From the NCBI RefSeq assembly GCF_040807025.1, contig NC_090943.1, positions 854,356 to 918,355 of the forward strand: 64,000 nt of DNA, given 5' to 3'. The DNA is from Struthio camelus (Eukaryota; Chordata; Aves; Struthioniformes; Struthionidae). The translations under genes were made by a program, and so were the position numbers. The notes below the pieces were generated by a model, which had not been told where the DNA came from, ran no database searches, and saw only the letters and a program-made list of their open reading frames with translations. This document shows, piece by piece, positions 1 to 11,892 of this stretch. Numbering within the stretch: position 1 is the stretch's first letter; every line of letters begins with the position of its first letter.

Positions 1-2226
1 TCCAAACTGCTTGTGTCCCCAGAGAGAAACAGTGTGAGCATCAAGACAGATTTTGAACGTGGTGGGGCACTGGGGTTGTAAACCATCTGTAATCTGAATT
101 TGGGGAGCTTTCTGAATTATAGAATGAATCAAAGCTTGGATACCATCAAAGAGGGCAAATTACAGACACCTCTAGTGATACAAAATGCTTTATCATTCCT
201 CAGACTCTTGTGTCTGCTGGCTGATGCAAGAAATTAACACACACTGACCTTCCTAGAGTATCAGATATTTCTTCTGCAGCTCTTGCAAGAGGAATTGCAA
301 ACAGGAATTGAGCTCACCCATTACGTGATGTTGGAGCTGATCCCTTGGATTTGGAAATAAAATTGCACAGTGAAGACAGACAGAAGGGAATCAGCCTGAC
401 AGTAAGCCCAGCTGGATTCCCAAGGAGCTCATTTCACTGCTAAAGTTTCTTTACTATGGGGCAGGTGGAGGAAGTCAGTGTTGTCATCTCAGGGCCATTT
501 TGGCAGAAGCAACAGTTTGCCCTGTTGGCCTGGCATCTCTGAGGCTCCATCTTGTCCTAGCCATGCTCGTCTGATAACCCAGCCCAGTGACGGAATCCTA
601 TTGCTAAACGCCAGATCAGTTTGAGAATATCTGTATTGCATTGGTGAGCTTGACGTGTTATACAACAGCCAGAACGGAACATAAATAGAATGAATCAAAC
701 TGCGATATTTTCTGTTTGCAAGGATGCTGCGAGTGTTTCTGAGGCCCCAGCAGCATTACTTCCTTCAAAGAGCCCAGCCTTCAACAACTGGAAATATGTA
801 ACAGGGTTAATACCCCTATAACTAGCAACAAGCATAGATGGAGAGTCCCTTGGGAAATACTTAACAGGTAAGATTACCCTAGCACCCCTGCACTGCTGCA
901 GCAGGCATGTGAGGACCCCTCCTCCACCTCAGAGGTGTCAGCTGGGACGTCCTGACGCACGCCAGTGACGCTGGGCTCGCCCCCTCCACTCCGTGCTGCT
1001 GCAAAGGGAAGCCCCAGTCTCCACATTGCAGGTGGTCTCCACATCCAACGTAGCCATGTGCAGAATCCATCAGTAACTGATCCTGTGAAAGACGAGTTAT
1101 GGTAGCTACCTCAGATGTCCCCTGGAGTGAGATCTGCCCGCCGGCAGCCCAGTAATTGGTGAAAGCCAGGCCAGGTTAGCTGACGTGGCTCAGGCATCCC
1201 CAAGAGTCCTTTCAACTGTTCACGTCCCTAGCCAGAGCCCTGCACGTATCACATGCACCAGTAGGAAACATGAAGCACATGCACAGAAGGAAGAAGCCTG
1301 TCCTGGTGGCATCGCTGTGCATGGCAAACTGAGAAGCTTTTAGGACTCGTTTTGTGTTTAGTTTTCTGTTTTTCCATTAAATTGTGTTTGATGTAATTTT
1401 TTGAAATGACCAACTCTCTGTCCCTCCCAGGCCAGGGAGCACGGGGAGCCGGTTTGCTCAGAGTATCGTTCATTCTTCCTGGCCGTTTGCAGGGTCTAAT
1501 GGACTGCAGATGGGGCTGCTGCTGGCAGCGTGCGCTGGGCACTGAGATAATGTCGTCCCTGCTGTGTCGTGGTGTAACTCCTTAGTGCTCAGTGCACTGC
1601 ACCCGGCGGTGCCCAGCTGCCTCCCTGCTAGCCTGGAGGGGCAGCGCTGCTGTTCTCCTCCGACGTGGTGTCGGAGATGGAGGCGCTGAGGGTTTCTTCC
1701 TCAGAGCTCCTTTCGGATGCACAGAACGTCCCAGCGCTCCGCTGGGCCATTTCCTTGCTCTTGTTTCCTGTCCCTTGAGATTGCAATGCAGAGTGTGCCT
1801 AGACTGTATCATAGCCATGAGGGGGTGACGGTGGCCAGACAAGTCAGCCTGTGCTGCAGAGCCCTGTGACATACAGAGGTGGTTGATGCCTTACGGTCTG
1901 TGCTGTGCTAATGGGGCCAGGGAGCGAGCTCGCTCTCTGGCCTGGGCTCCCCCAGCCAGCACGGGTGCCGCTGCGTGGGCTCGAGTGACTGAGCTGCTTA
2001 TCGCTGCCCGGTAGAGCCGGTGATGCCTGTGACTCGCGTGGGATGAGCGAGCCGGGACAGCGGTATTGCCTGTGGGCAGAGCTGGGCCTCTGAGCCCGGC
2101 GCTGGGTCTCGTGGAGGAGCTGGCCTCTCCCTTGGGCTGATTGCCCAGCCTGGGGCCTTTGTATGTTGTCGTGACTGGGACCAGCATTTTGTGTGAGGTC
2201 CCAGATCCTTCTCAGGCTATGGAATT
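1..2226. other. No supported gene; probable 3' end of an upstream + strand gene
   Basis: I see no exon series, finger or KRAB coding in this stretch. Open frames are short and lack codon structure. The only organised signals are a canonical AATAAA near its right end, followed by a T/GT-rich stretch, and one possible small exon at its left edge. The simplest reading is the 3' UTR of a + strand gene that lies mostly outside the window, but this is inference. Confidence 0.3.
23..81 (+). other. Possible terminal linker-type exon at the window edge
   Basis: After an acceptor-like CCCCAG ending at 22, a phase-1 frame reads ERNSVSIKTDFERGGALGL and stops at 79-81. The I-K-T-D core resembles the I-K-T-E or I-K-Q-E motif in the linker region of genes A, B, D, E and F, so this could be the end of another cluster member without fingers. 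The stretch is short and could be chance. Confidence 0.15.
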
Positions 2227-2232
2227 AATAAA
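2227..2232 (+). terminator. AATAAA poly(A) signal, upstream gene
   Basis: A canonical hexamer is followed within about 30 nt by a GT/T-rich element. It would end a transcript entering from the left of the window; no coding exon of that gene is confidently visible. Confidence 0.45.
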
Positions 2233-3239
2233 GTATTTGTCTGTACATTTGCCTGTTTTTCTTGGTTTTCCTTTTGCAGCATTTGTATGCCCGGAGCTCT
2301 GAGCACATACATAGGGTGCCTTTGATAAGCTTGGGGGATATTTCACAGTTTAATGTTTCACTGAAACACACTTGTTTTGAGCCTAGGATAATATTTGGCG
2401 CTCTGGTCTCCAAAGACAGTCCCGCTGACTTTTCCTACGTCGATTGCTGTGGTGTTGCAGTGCTTTTGTCTACAAGCCAAAATGAAAACCTTCAAGATCC
2501 AAGTATCGTTGGGACCCAGGCGTTATCCCAGGGCGGGATCTGAAGGGCGTTTGACAGCGCTGGCTGGTGCGGGCAGCGAGAACTGCAGCCGGCGTGTGAT
2601 GCGTTCCTGGCTTTTCCTCTCATCTCCGCACAAAGTGATGTAATGACTCAAAGCATTAAACGAAAGCTGTAGGAGCGCTGCTTCGTAGCAACACCGGCTC
2701 TGACTGCCACGTGTGAAAACGTTATCAACGAACTGACTGCTACTTTGAGCCGCTTTTGTTGGTATTACTAGGAGGTGAGAAACGCTCTGTAAAATTCCCA
2801 GTGTTGCTGTCTGTGCGGGCATCCTGTGAGAACCTGCCGCTCTGTTCTCCCGAGCTGATCTGTGGATACTGAGCGGCTCGGGCCAAGGGAGCACCTCTTC
2901 CATCCCGACTCGGAGCAATTGCCTGTGCGCTGGAAGGTGTTCGCGACCCATGAGGAACGTAGATAAGACGGGAGCCGTTTCTCCGGCGGCGAAGGCAGGT
3001 CTGAGCGGACGCCCTCGAGTCCTGTGGGAACGGTAACCAGGCTCGCAGACTGGAGAGCGAAGCAAGCGGCAGCTACGGCTTGGGGAAGGTCGCGGACTCG
3101 CTGCTCGTAGCTCTGCAGCCACCTCCGGATGCAGCGACGGACGAAACAGCCGGCACAACGCTGGCTGTCCTAAGGCAGACCGCGAGAGCGAGGCAGCGGC
3201 TGTTACTCCGCCGTTACGCAGACCGTCGGCGTACGGGTG

Positions 3240-3720
3240 TCGGGAGGGCTGTGCGGCACGCGGTGTTGGCTCTGCCGCCCCAGGACAGAGCGGGGCCGGC
3301 AAGGTCGGAGCGGGCAGCTGGGATGGCGGGAGGAAGCAGCCGTCTTCCAGGCAGAGAGCAAAAGGGGCAGGGCGCTCCGGTCTGGAGCTACGGACCAGCC
3401 GAGGCTCCTTCGGCCGCAGAGGGCCCCGCCGCCGCGCCTCGCACCGGCCCCACCACGGGACACCGGCTGGTTTGCCCGTAACCAACATGGCGGAAGCCGC
3501 CGCCGGCGCCCTCAGCCAAGATGGCCGCGCCCAGGCTGGAGGGGAAGCGCCGGCGGCGGCCATGCTGGTTACGGGCCGGCTGCGGCGGGGCGGTGGGCGG
3601 AGCCGCGCCGCGCGCGCTCCCGGCGTGCAGCGCGGCGCGCTCCCGACGTGCAGCGGGGCCCCGCGCCGGCTCCCGCCGGGGCCATGGCTGCCTGGGCGCC
3701 GCCGCAGGTAAGGGACGGTC
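3240..3720 (+). promoter_or_regulatory. CpG-island promoter of gene A
   Basis: Dense CpG lies just upstream of and around the gene A start codon at 3684. It holds two AAnATGGCGG-like (YY1-type) sites near 3485 and 3519, the first overlapping a CGGAAG ETS core. A near-perfect inverted repeat flanks this core: 3475-3490 and 3560-3575 (15 of 16 positions complementary, 69-nt spacer). There is no TATA box. This fits a dispersed-start housekeeping promoter. Confidence 0.6.
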
Positions 3721-6700
3721 CCGGCCTCGGCCCCGGCCCGCGGCGGCGTGTGGGTGTCCGCGGTCCCGCGGGGTGACCCCCGCCGGGCTGTCGTCGCCGC
3801 CCCCCGGGACGTCTCCGTCCTCCCCGCTGCTGCCCCCGGGATGTCGCCGTCTCCCCCCCCGCTGCCCCCCGGGATGTCGCCGCCCCCCCCACTGTCCCCA
3901 AGACGTCGCCGTCCCCCCCCACTACCCCCCCGGGACGTCGCCGTCCCCCCCCACTGTCCCCAAGACGTCGCCGTCCCCCCCCACTACCCCCCCGGGACGT
4001 CGCCGTCCCCCCCCACTGTCCCCAAGACGTCGCCATCTCCCCCCCGCTGCCCCCCGGGATGTCGCCGTCCCCCCCCCACTGTCCCCAAGACATCGCCATC
4101 TCCCCCCCGCTGCCCCCCGGGATGTCGCCGTCCCCCCCCCCCACTGTCCCCAAGACGTCGCCATCTCCCCCCCCGCTGCCCCCCGGGACGTCGCCGTCCC
4201 CCCCCCACTGTCCCCAAGACGTCGCCATCTCCCCCCCCGCTGCCCCCCGGGACGTCGCCGTCCCCCCCCACTGTCCCCAAGACGTCGCCGTCTCCCCCCC
4301 TGCTGCCCCCCGGGACGTCGCCGTCCCCCCCCCACTGTCCCCAAGACGTCGCCATCTCCCCCCCGCTGCCCCCCGGGATGTCGCCATCCCCCCCCCACTG
4401 TCCCCAAGACGTCGCCATCTCCCCCCCGCTGCCCCCCGGGATGTCGCCGTCCCCCCCCCCACTGTCCCCAAGACATCGCCATCTCCCCCCCGCTGCCCCC
4501 CGGGATGTCGCCGTCCCCCCCCCCACTGTCCCCAAGACGTCGCCATCTCCCCCCCGCTGCCCCCCAGGATGTCACCGTCCCCCCCCCCACTGTCCCCAAG
4601 ACGTCGCCATCTCCCCCCCGCTGCCCCCCAGGATGTCGCCGTCCCCCCCCCCACTGTCCCCAAGACGTCGCCATCTCCCCCCCCGCTGCCCCCCGGGACA
4701 TCGCCACCCCCCCCACACTGTCCCCAAGACGTTGCCGACTCCCCCACACTGTCCCCAGGACGTCGCCGTCCTCCCCCGCTGCCCCCCGGGATGTCACCGT
4801 CCCCCCCCCCACTGTCCCCAAGACGTCACCGTCCCCCCGCCACAGCCCCCGGGACATCGCTGTCCCCCCCCCACTGCCCCAAGACGTCCCTGTTGTACCT
4901 CACCCCCCGCCCCGTCCGTGCGAGGGGCTCCCGCTGTGTCCGGGCTTTTAACCTGGGGGCCCTGGTGCTTTTTACAGAAGTGCAGGGAGCGCGGAAAAGC
5001 CCCGTTCGCGTTGTTTAACTGTAGGGAAGAACAGGGCAGTTCAGGCCCCTGGGCGGAAAGGGGATGGCGAAGTCCTGCGATCCAGGCGGAGGTGCCGGGG
5101 CTCCGGGGGGCCCTTTGCAGTCTCGCCCGCGGAGGAGCCGTCGCAGGGGACGCGCGGAGCAGCGCGGTGCGGGGAGGGCTCGCCATCCCCTCCGCCGCGC
5201 CTCTCGGCGGAGCGTGCCGTCGCTTCAGCCCCTTTCCTCCTCTCTCCCGGCAAACAGGTGCCGGGATGGGACGCTGGAGCCCGCCGCCCGCTGCCGCTCC
5301 AACCTGCCGCTGTCCCGGATCAAACGCCTCCCCAGAACACGGAGATTTCCATGCGGACCCTCGTGGCAGCGATCCAAGCCGTGGAGAGGAAGGTGGATTC
5401 CTTTGCCGCGCGGCTGCTGGACCTGGAGGGGAGAACAGGGGCAGCCGAGAAAAAAATATTTGGCTGTGAGAAAACAGAGCTGGAGTTCGGGAACCAGCTG
5501 GAGAGCAAGTGGGCCGCGCTGGGCACCCTCATCCAGGAGTACGGGCTGCTCCAGCGGCGCCTGGAGAACATGGAGAACCTGCTGAAGAACAGGAACTTCT
5601 GGATCCTGCGGCTGCCGCCCGGCGTTAACGGAGATATCCCAAAGGTAGCTGCCTCTTCCTTTCTGCAGAGCGCGGGTAGCAGTGGGGTGGCCTTTTTTCA
5701 TTTAAAAGCCGGTGACTTAGAGCAATTTAGTTAGCTTCAGGGCGTGTTACTGCCTTGAGGAGTACTTGAACTGGGGGAGGTCGCTCTAGCTGCCGAGCCC
5801 CGTCTTTCTGGCTTTGTGAACGTGTGATTTAAGGTTCCCTTATGCTCAGAGGGGACCAGTTAACCCCATGGCTAGCAGGGCACGTGGTCAGCGTCCCAGG
5901 CCTTACATTGGCTGGCGAATCAGGGGCAGCAGAGAAGCAGAGCTCTCATGCCAGAGTACCAGAGATCCTTTCCTGTTTTGCCTCTGCTGCCATCCTGGTC
6001 GCACTGCTCCTCCCGTCCCTCCCACGCGGAGCCCACATGCCTTGTAGGATGGCACCGTCCTTCCTCTCGCTAGAGCCGTCCGCTCAGGGCAGCGTGAGCG
6101 ATGCCGGTCCAAGGAGCACCAGCTCGCTCTCTTTTCTCTGTGCCGTCTAGCATGGGACAGGCTGTTTGTTTGCACCCCCTCGCAATGCCACTGACGCAGC
6201 TGGGGTTGCTCAAACTGTGACAAAGTACCGGCTGGCTGTAGGCAAAGGGAGACCGTCTGTCCTCTTACGATGTTCCCGACCAGGCCACCGTGTTCTCACT
6301 CGGCTGCGTTACTGCTGAAGTGCCCTGGCACTAAGCTCCTCTCTGTCCCCAGCAGGACTGTTTTGCCTTGCTGCCACGCACCCAGGGGATTGCCGGCACT
6401 TAAATGTCAGTGCTGCACACGCAAGCGCTAAGAAACACTAGAGACTCTTTGTAGAAAATTGAAACGTAGCCCCCAGCTGAATGGAGCAGCAAAACATCTG
6501 CAGGTACGTTTTAGCCTGAGACATATCTGCCTTTTTCCCCTCAAGTGCGGGGCCTCGTTCTCTCTAACGCATTTGCAACGTCCTGGATTGAAGCTACCTT
6601 AGACGTGCAGAGCGCTGGAACGCTGCGCTCTTGTTGCCACCGTTTCCCTAACTATTCTCCAGTTGCTGCAAGGGCACATAGGCCTTCTTGACACTGCTGA

Positions 6701-9700
6701 GATAATTTCCTCGAGTCCTGCGCCCCTGTCTGGCTGCCTCTTTCTTGGTCTGTGCAGCAGGGCCTGGCCTAGCAGGGTCCCAGGACGTAGCAGCAAGGCA
6801 CGTAATCCCTACAAAGAGGGGATCGCAGTCACCTTGAACTGTGCTGCCGCAGAGTTAAGAATTCTTGTACTGACTTTCCTGCTAGCAAATCCAACTTCTT
6901 TTCCCTTCCCTCCTGTGTCTCTTTTGCGTGTAAATACTGCTTAAACTAGAGCACGGAGCAGTGCTGGAGCGGTGATGTGTGTTCCCTGTTCTCCCGGTTG
7001 GCCGCGCATCAGGTTGTGACACCTAACAGTGCTGAGCTGAGTATTTGCTTTCAGGTCCTGGCAGCACTCGAGGACAATACTGTGCTCCCCCCGGAGGAGT
7101 GGGGAAGCCTGGAGGACCGGCAGAAGGAGTGGTGCAGGAACGTGCTGAGGGGCAGCTGCGAGTCCCTGATCTCGCTAGGTAATAGCTGGGGTGAAGCGTC
7201 GCTCCGTGAGGCTCGGGGTGAGCTCTGTACGTGCTCTCGGCGTAGCCGCAGCGAGCACAGCTCGATCCCCTCCGCCCGCCACGAGGTCGCGGTGGTGAGC
7301 GCGACCCTCTGCCCCACGTGCAGAGCCCTCTCCGGGCTGGCTTGGACCTTAGTGTGACACGGGGAGGGGTCTGTGCAGCACTTCACGTCCCGTGCAGGGG
7401 AAGGGGCTTGCTGTACGGTGCGTGAGGCGTCCCAAAGGAAAGTGGCAGGTGACAGCGGTTGCTGCTGTCCGTCCCCACAGGAGCGGGACATGCTGCCACG
7501 TCACCCGGCCACTCCTGGTCCCAGAGGCTGCCAGAAGCACTGTGGCGGTGGTTGCGTCTGCCCGCCGGACCTGTTACCTCTCCCCACAAAGCCTGTTGGT
7601 AACGCCACGGACCGTCGCCACTGCGAACGCAATTACGACTTTATTTTGCTGCCTTCCAGGGAGGTGCAGCGCAGGCCTTGTTGGCCGATTGCTCCGTAGC
7701 CGTTCACTCCAATGAGGGACTCTAAGCTGTGCCTCTGCCTTCAGTCATCCCCTGTCGTATCCTCTCCCATAAGCAGACTATGCCATTTCCAAGCCTGATG
7801 TTCTGTCTCGGCTCGAGCGAGAAGAGCCATGTCCAAGGGAGCGACCGGGCCAGGAGGGGAGCGAGAGCTCTGCGGACCCCAGCGCAGGTGAGGGCTGCCT
7901 GAGCTTCGTACGGCTGGACCTGAGCTGTCGTGTCAGCGCGTCCTGCATGCTCTGGAGCCGCCTCTGTGGGTTTATGCAATAACTTCTCAAAGGCATGAGG
8001 ATTATAGGAGCAAATAAGCAGGGATGCACAGCGTGGTGTAGGAGCTGCGCAAACACGCCTGGGGTATGGTCCATCTTTGGCCTACGCTCGTTTGGACCTG
8101 GCATGCACGGGGGGAGCAGGGGGAACAAGAGGATTTTGGCTGGACTAAATCCAGCCAGACCTTTTTGCAGCTGGGACGTGCATCGGAGACTCTGGGTCAG
8201 TTAGACGGGTGTGCTGCTGTGCTGCAGAGGAGAAAAGTCCTGTTCTCTGATGGTCAGTGATTTCCTAGGGAACTTAGCTTAATTTTCATCTCCTGTAACA
8301 GAGCCTCTGAGCTGCAGCCTGGAAGTCTCTCTGCAGATCAAACAGGAGGAAGAGCAGGTCAAGGAGGACCAGCAGGATGTGGAAGAAAAAGGAGACGCTC
8401 AGGAGACGCCAGCAGGTGGGTGATGAGCCCAGGTGGCCCTGAACACCGCAGAGGAGCTCGAAAGCAGGAGGGCAAGGAAGGCTCTGTATTGCTACCGCAC
8501 CGTCAGCTCTGGCGAGCGAGATCCCACAGCCTCCATCGCTGTTCCCTGTCGGACCGGGGCCGTGACCGGCGGCTCTGCGTTCCCGCAGGGCAGCTCCTCG
8601 CTGGGGCAGGGCTCTCGGACCGGCTGCAGCGCTGGCTGGAGGGGACGGACAGGAACCAGGTCACCTCTTAGCAGTCAGGGCCAGCTGTGAACAGAGCTAA
8701 GCTGAGCGGGGTCTCCCAGTGCTGCCCAGAAGAGAGGGGCGCGCAACCCTGCACAGCTGCTCTTCTCCCCCACTCTCCCACGCTCGCGGCTGTGCCGTCG
8801 CTGCTCCCGCTGCCTCTCCGGCTGGGGCGCCCTGCGCAGCCCTCTGCAGCCCCGCTGCTGCGCTCGGCGCCGGCCCTGTGGCTGGGCAACGCAGCCGCCC
8901 TGCGCTCCTCCTCCCCGGGACCCCCGTGCAGAGGCCAGGGCCCCTTCACGCCTAGGCCCCTGGTTTCCGTGATTTTGCAAGTTCCTCTCTAAGGTGTCTG
9001 TGATGCCTCGGGGCTGTGACACCGCCCAGGCCGTGCCGCAGCAGCGTGTGACATGCTGGCGGCCGTCCCTGCCCGGTCCCAGGAGCAGTGCTGCGGTCTG
9101 ATGTCAGCCTCTCTGTTCCAGCGGCAGCCTGGCTGCCCGGCTGCGAGAGGGAGCAGGGCACGGAGCAGGACGTGCCTGGGCCGGAGCCCCCCCGGCCTGT
9201 GGCAAGAAGGCTGGACGGCGGCGTTTATGCAGGCCAAGCAGGTGAGACACAGCAGAGCCGGGACGCGGCACAAACGGGCCTGGCCCCGCAGCGACCTGCC
9301 CTGCCCGAGGGAGGCGCCGGCGCAGCGAGACCGTTCCCGTGCTCGGCCTGCGGCAGGAGCTTCAGCTGCCACGAGCTCTTCGCCCAGCACCGGTGCGCGC
9401 AACCGGGGCAGCACCCGGCCCAGCGCGGGCAGCGCCCCGAGGGCCCGGCGCCGCCGGCCAGCCTGGCCAAGCACGCCCGCCCACGCGCCGCCGGGCCCCG
9501 GGCCTACGTGTGCACAGACTGCGGCAAGAGCTTCATCCACCAGTCCACGCTCACCACCCACTACCGCACGCACACGGGCGAGAAGCCCTACCCCTGCGGC
9601 ACCTGCCCCAAGCGCTTCGGGCGGCTCTCCACGCTGCTGGAGCACCAGCGCACGCACACGGGCGAGAAGCCCTACGCCTGCGGGGAGTGCCAGAAGCGCT

Positions 9701-10218
9701 TCGGGCGCCTGTCCACGCTGGAGCAGCACCGCCGCACGCACACGGGCGAGAAGCCCTACAAGTGCGCCCAGTGCGAGAAGAGCTTCACGCGCCTGGCCAA
9801 CCTGACGGTGCACCAGAACACGCACGCCGGCGAGCAGGCCTACCGGTGCGCCCAGTGCGGCGCCAGCTTCGCCCAGAAGCCCTATTTCCTCAAGCACCTC
9901 CGCAGCCATTCCCGGGAGAAGCTCTACGAGTGCACCGAGTGCGCCAAGAGCTTCGCGTGCCACTCCTGGCTCCTGCGGCACGCGCTCGTCCACAGCGGGG
10001 AGCAGCCGCCCCCGTGCGGGGACTGTCCCGAGAGCGTCGTGCAGCACGAGCCCCTCCTCAAACACCAGCGCGTCCGCGGCGGGGAGCGCCCCTGCCCCGC
10101 GGTGCCACGCTGCCCGCCGGCTCCCCTTCCGCACCAGGGCACGGGTGAAGGCCAGGCTTTTCCCCCGCCAGGGCACCGGGGCGCTGGGCAGTCGGTGAAG
10201 GTGGAAAGCACGGAGTAG
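3684..10218 (+). CDS. Gene A: HUB/KRAB-like C2H2 zinc-finger protein, 618 aa
   Basis: A nuclear DNA-binding regulator of the ZNF282/398/746/777 group. Coding exons: 3684-3707 (MAAWAPPQ), 5258-5644, 7055-7178, 7777-7887, 8302-8415, 9122-10218; these sum to 1857 nt with one open frame and GT-AG introns. Exon 2 is the HUB/DUF3669 coiled coil (residues 9-137, with [19 protein letters not shown]). Exon 3 (138-178) is a diverged KRAB-A box that keeps EEW but has lost the DV core. Exon 4 gives the family signature [12 protein letters not shown], and exon 5 an acidic linker with IKQEEE. Six good fingers lie at 382-404, 410-432, 438-460, 466-488, 494-516 and 522-544, joined mostly by TGEKP linkers; broken fingers flank them at about 325-344 and 550-572. 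Fingers 2 and 3 share GRLSTL helices, a recent duplication. Exact orthology to one human gene cannot be fixed by eye. Confidence 0.88.
3795..4900. repeat. C-rich minisatellite in gene A intron 1, about 63-bp unit
   Basis: About 17 tandem copies of a unit containing CCCCAAGACGTCGCC and CCCCCCGGGATGTCGCC, with period 62-65 bp. The C-rich strand is the gene A sense strand. The array is open in several frames on both strands, which creates long spurious ORFs. The RNA would be C-rich and the template strand G-rich, with G-quadruplex potential. Confidence 0.9.
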
Positions 10219-10245
10219 CGGCGGGGGCACGGGGCTGGCTGTCCT

Positions 10246-10600
10246 GCTCCCCCCCCCCCCCAGCTCGTGCCACGGATGCTGCCATCCAGACTTGCTGGCT
10301 TTGAGCTGCAAACGTGCCTAACTGCACCCCCGGGAGAAGCGGCGTGCGGGACTGACGCCGGGGTCGGGGCCACGGTGTTGGGGGTGTTCCTGGCCCCCGT
10401 GTAGGGACCGTGGGGCGGCCGGGGGCGGGGGGGGGGGGGCTGCAGCTCACGGGGCGTTGCTGCGCTCTGAGCTGCTTCTGCTGTGAATAAAGATGCCGGG
10501 AAGGAGTTTGGAGCCTGTGCTGCTCTCGGGGGGGGGGGGGGGGGTGCGTGCTCTTCCCTCAACCCAGCATCAGCACAGCTGCACCCCCCCCCCCCCCCAG
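10246..10600. repeat. Homopolymer C and G tracts at the 3' end of gene A
   Basis: Runs of C at about 10249-10261 and 10583-10598 and of G near 10430 and 10531-10545 bracket the gene A poly(A) signal. Tracts like these often mark assembly or read-through length uncertainty, so exact lengths may be unreliable. Confidence 0.7.
10486..10491 (+). terminator. AATAAA poly(A) signal of gene A
   Basis: The canonical hexamer lies 268 nt after the gene A stop codon and is followed by a G-rich stretch, giving a short 3' UTR. Confidence 0.75.
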
Positions 10601-11892
10601 GGCCAGCAACATGTCTTAAGGCTGAAGGGGGCCGAGCGGGGTCACCAGCCCCCGGGGTTACTGCAGCCTTGTGCAGCGGGACCCAGTGCCACCCTGGGGT
10701 GGTGCCAGCAGGCGCTGGAGAGGCTGCGCCCACCAGGCCGGGGGGGGCTGTGGGGGAGCTGGGGCAGAGCCAGCAGCCCCCGGGGAGGTGGCAGGGTGCA
10801 AATACACCCTGAACCCTGGCCCAGGCACCCTGGCAAGGGCACCTGGAGTCCCAGCCTGGTGGGCTAAGGAAAGGCTTTTGACCCTGGGACAGCAGGGCGC
10901 TCTCTCACTCTCGGGGTGTCTCTGTCGTGGTGGGCAGCGCGTCCCGCCCGGGAGCGCTGCCTCCTCGCGCTTTTCCTCCCTCCCTGAGCAGGGGCAGCAC
11001 CCAGCTGGCTCCTGCTCTGGGCGTGCTAGCGGTACGAAGAGAACGGACCCCCCCCCCCCGCCAAGTCACCGGTGCACCCTGGGCACGGCAGGACAGCAAA
11101 CACCGAGCAGCTGCCAGGGGCCCCTGCATGGACCAGGGGACTCTGCTCGTGGCCCCGATCGCCGTGCGAGCAGGGACACTCTGGCCCCACTGGGTCAAGC
11201 CGCCTGTTCTGGTCACAGCCCCTCGGCTTGCAGGAGGGCAGGGAAGGGGGCCCCGCGCTGCCCCACCAGGCTCCTGTACTCGAACCCCGGGCACAGCAGA
11301 CGTGCAGGGGCAGCAAGGCTCGTGCAGGGGGGTTGCAGGCACTGCCCCAAGAACCTGCCCCCCTGCCCCCGCAGACCTCCCAGAGTGCAACAGGAGACCA
11401 CATCACCTCAAACTTTTATCCAAACTTCTTCCCCGTTTGTCTGACGGACCCAGCTGTTGCCCACAACAACAGCTTTTCCTAGGGCCGCTGAACACCCCCA
11501 GACGCTCTCATAGCTGGTCGTAGTTGGGTAACCCTGAGTTCAGCTGCACCACTCCCCACGCCACCGTACTGAACACGCAGCAGCTGCTCTTCAGCTGAAT
11601 CCCCCTTTCATAAGGCAGCAGCACAACATGACTTGGCCCCTGTTGCCAAACCTCCTCTGCTTTGTCTTGGGCCAGTCTGCCGCGCGTTTCTCTCCCTGGG
11701 CAGCACGTTGGATACCCTCCGTCCTTGTCTTGCAAGGCAGCGTCCAGGGAGAGCCAGGCAGTGCTGCGGTGAGCTCTGCGGCTTCGCAGCACCAGCTGCG
11801 TTTGCATGTGGTGCGTCCTGACACCACAAACCGCTGCATTTCTGCGGAGCAGCCTGCAATCTCGCTGCTCCTTCCCTTCTCCAGCCCTTGTG
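10492..11892. other. Convergent intergenic region / 3' UTR of gene B
   Basis: It separates the 3' ends of genes A (+) and B (-). I see no coding structure. The gene B 3' UTR must lie here, but I found no AATAAA or ATTAAA on the minus strand; a weak GATAAA variant is at 11420-11415. Scattered G/C runs are present. Confidence 0.4.

Noticed and set aside
2523-3563. 346-codon minus-strand frame upstream of gene A
   Set aside because: It lies in CpG-island sequence, has no domain and no conserved composition, and overlaps the gene A promoter.
3521-5018. Pro/Ser- and Gly-rich frames of 300-570 codons in gene A intron 1
   Set aside because: They are translations of the 63-bp repeat in several frames on both strands and none joins the HUB exon in phase.
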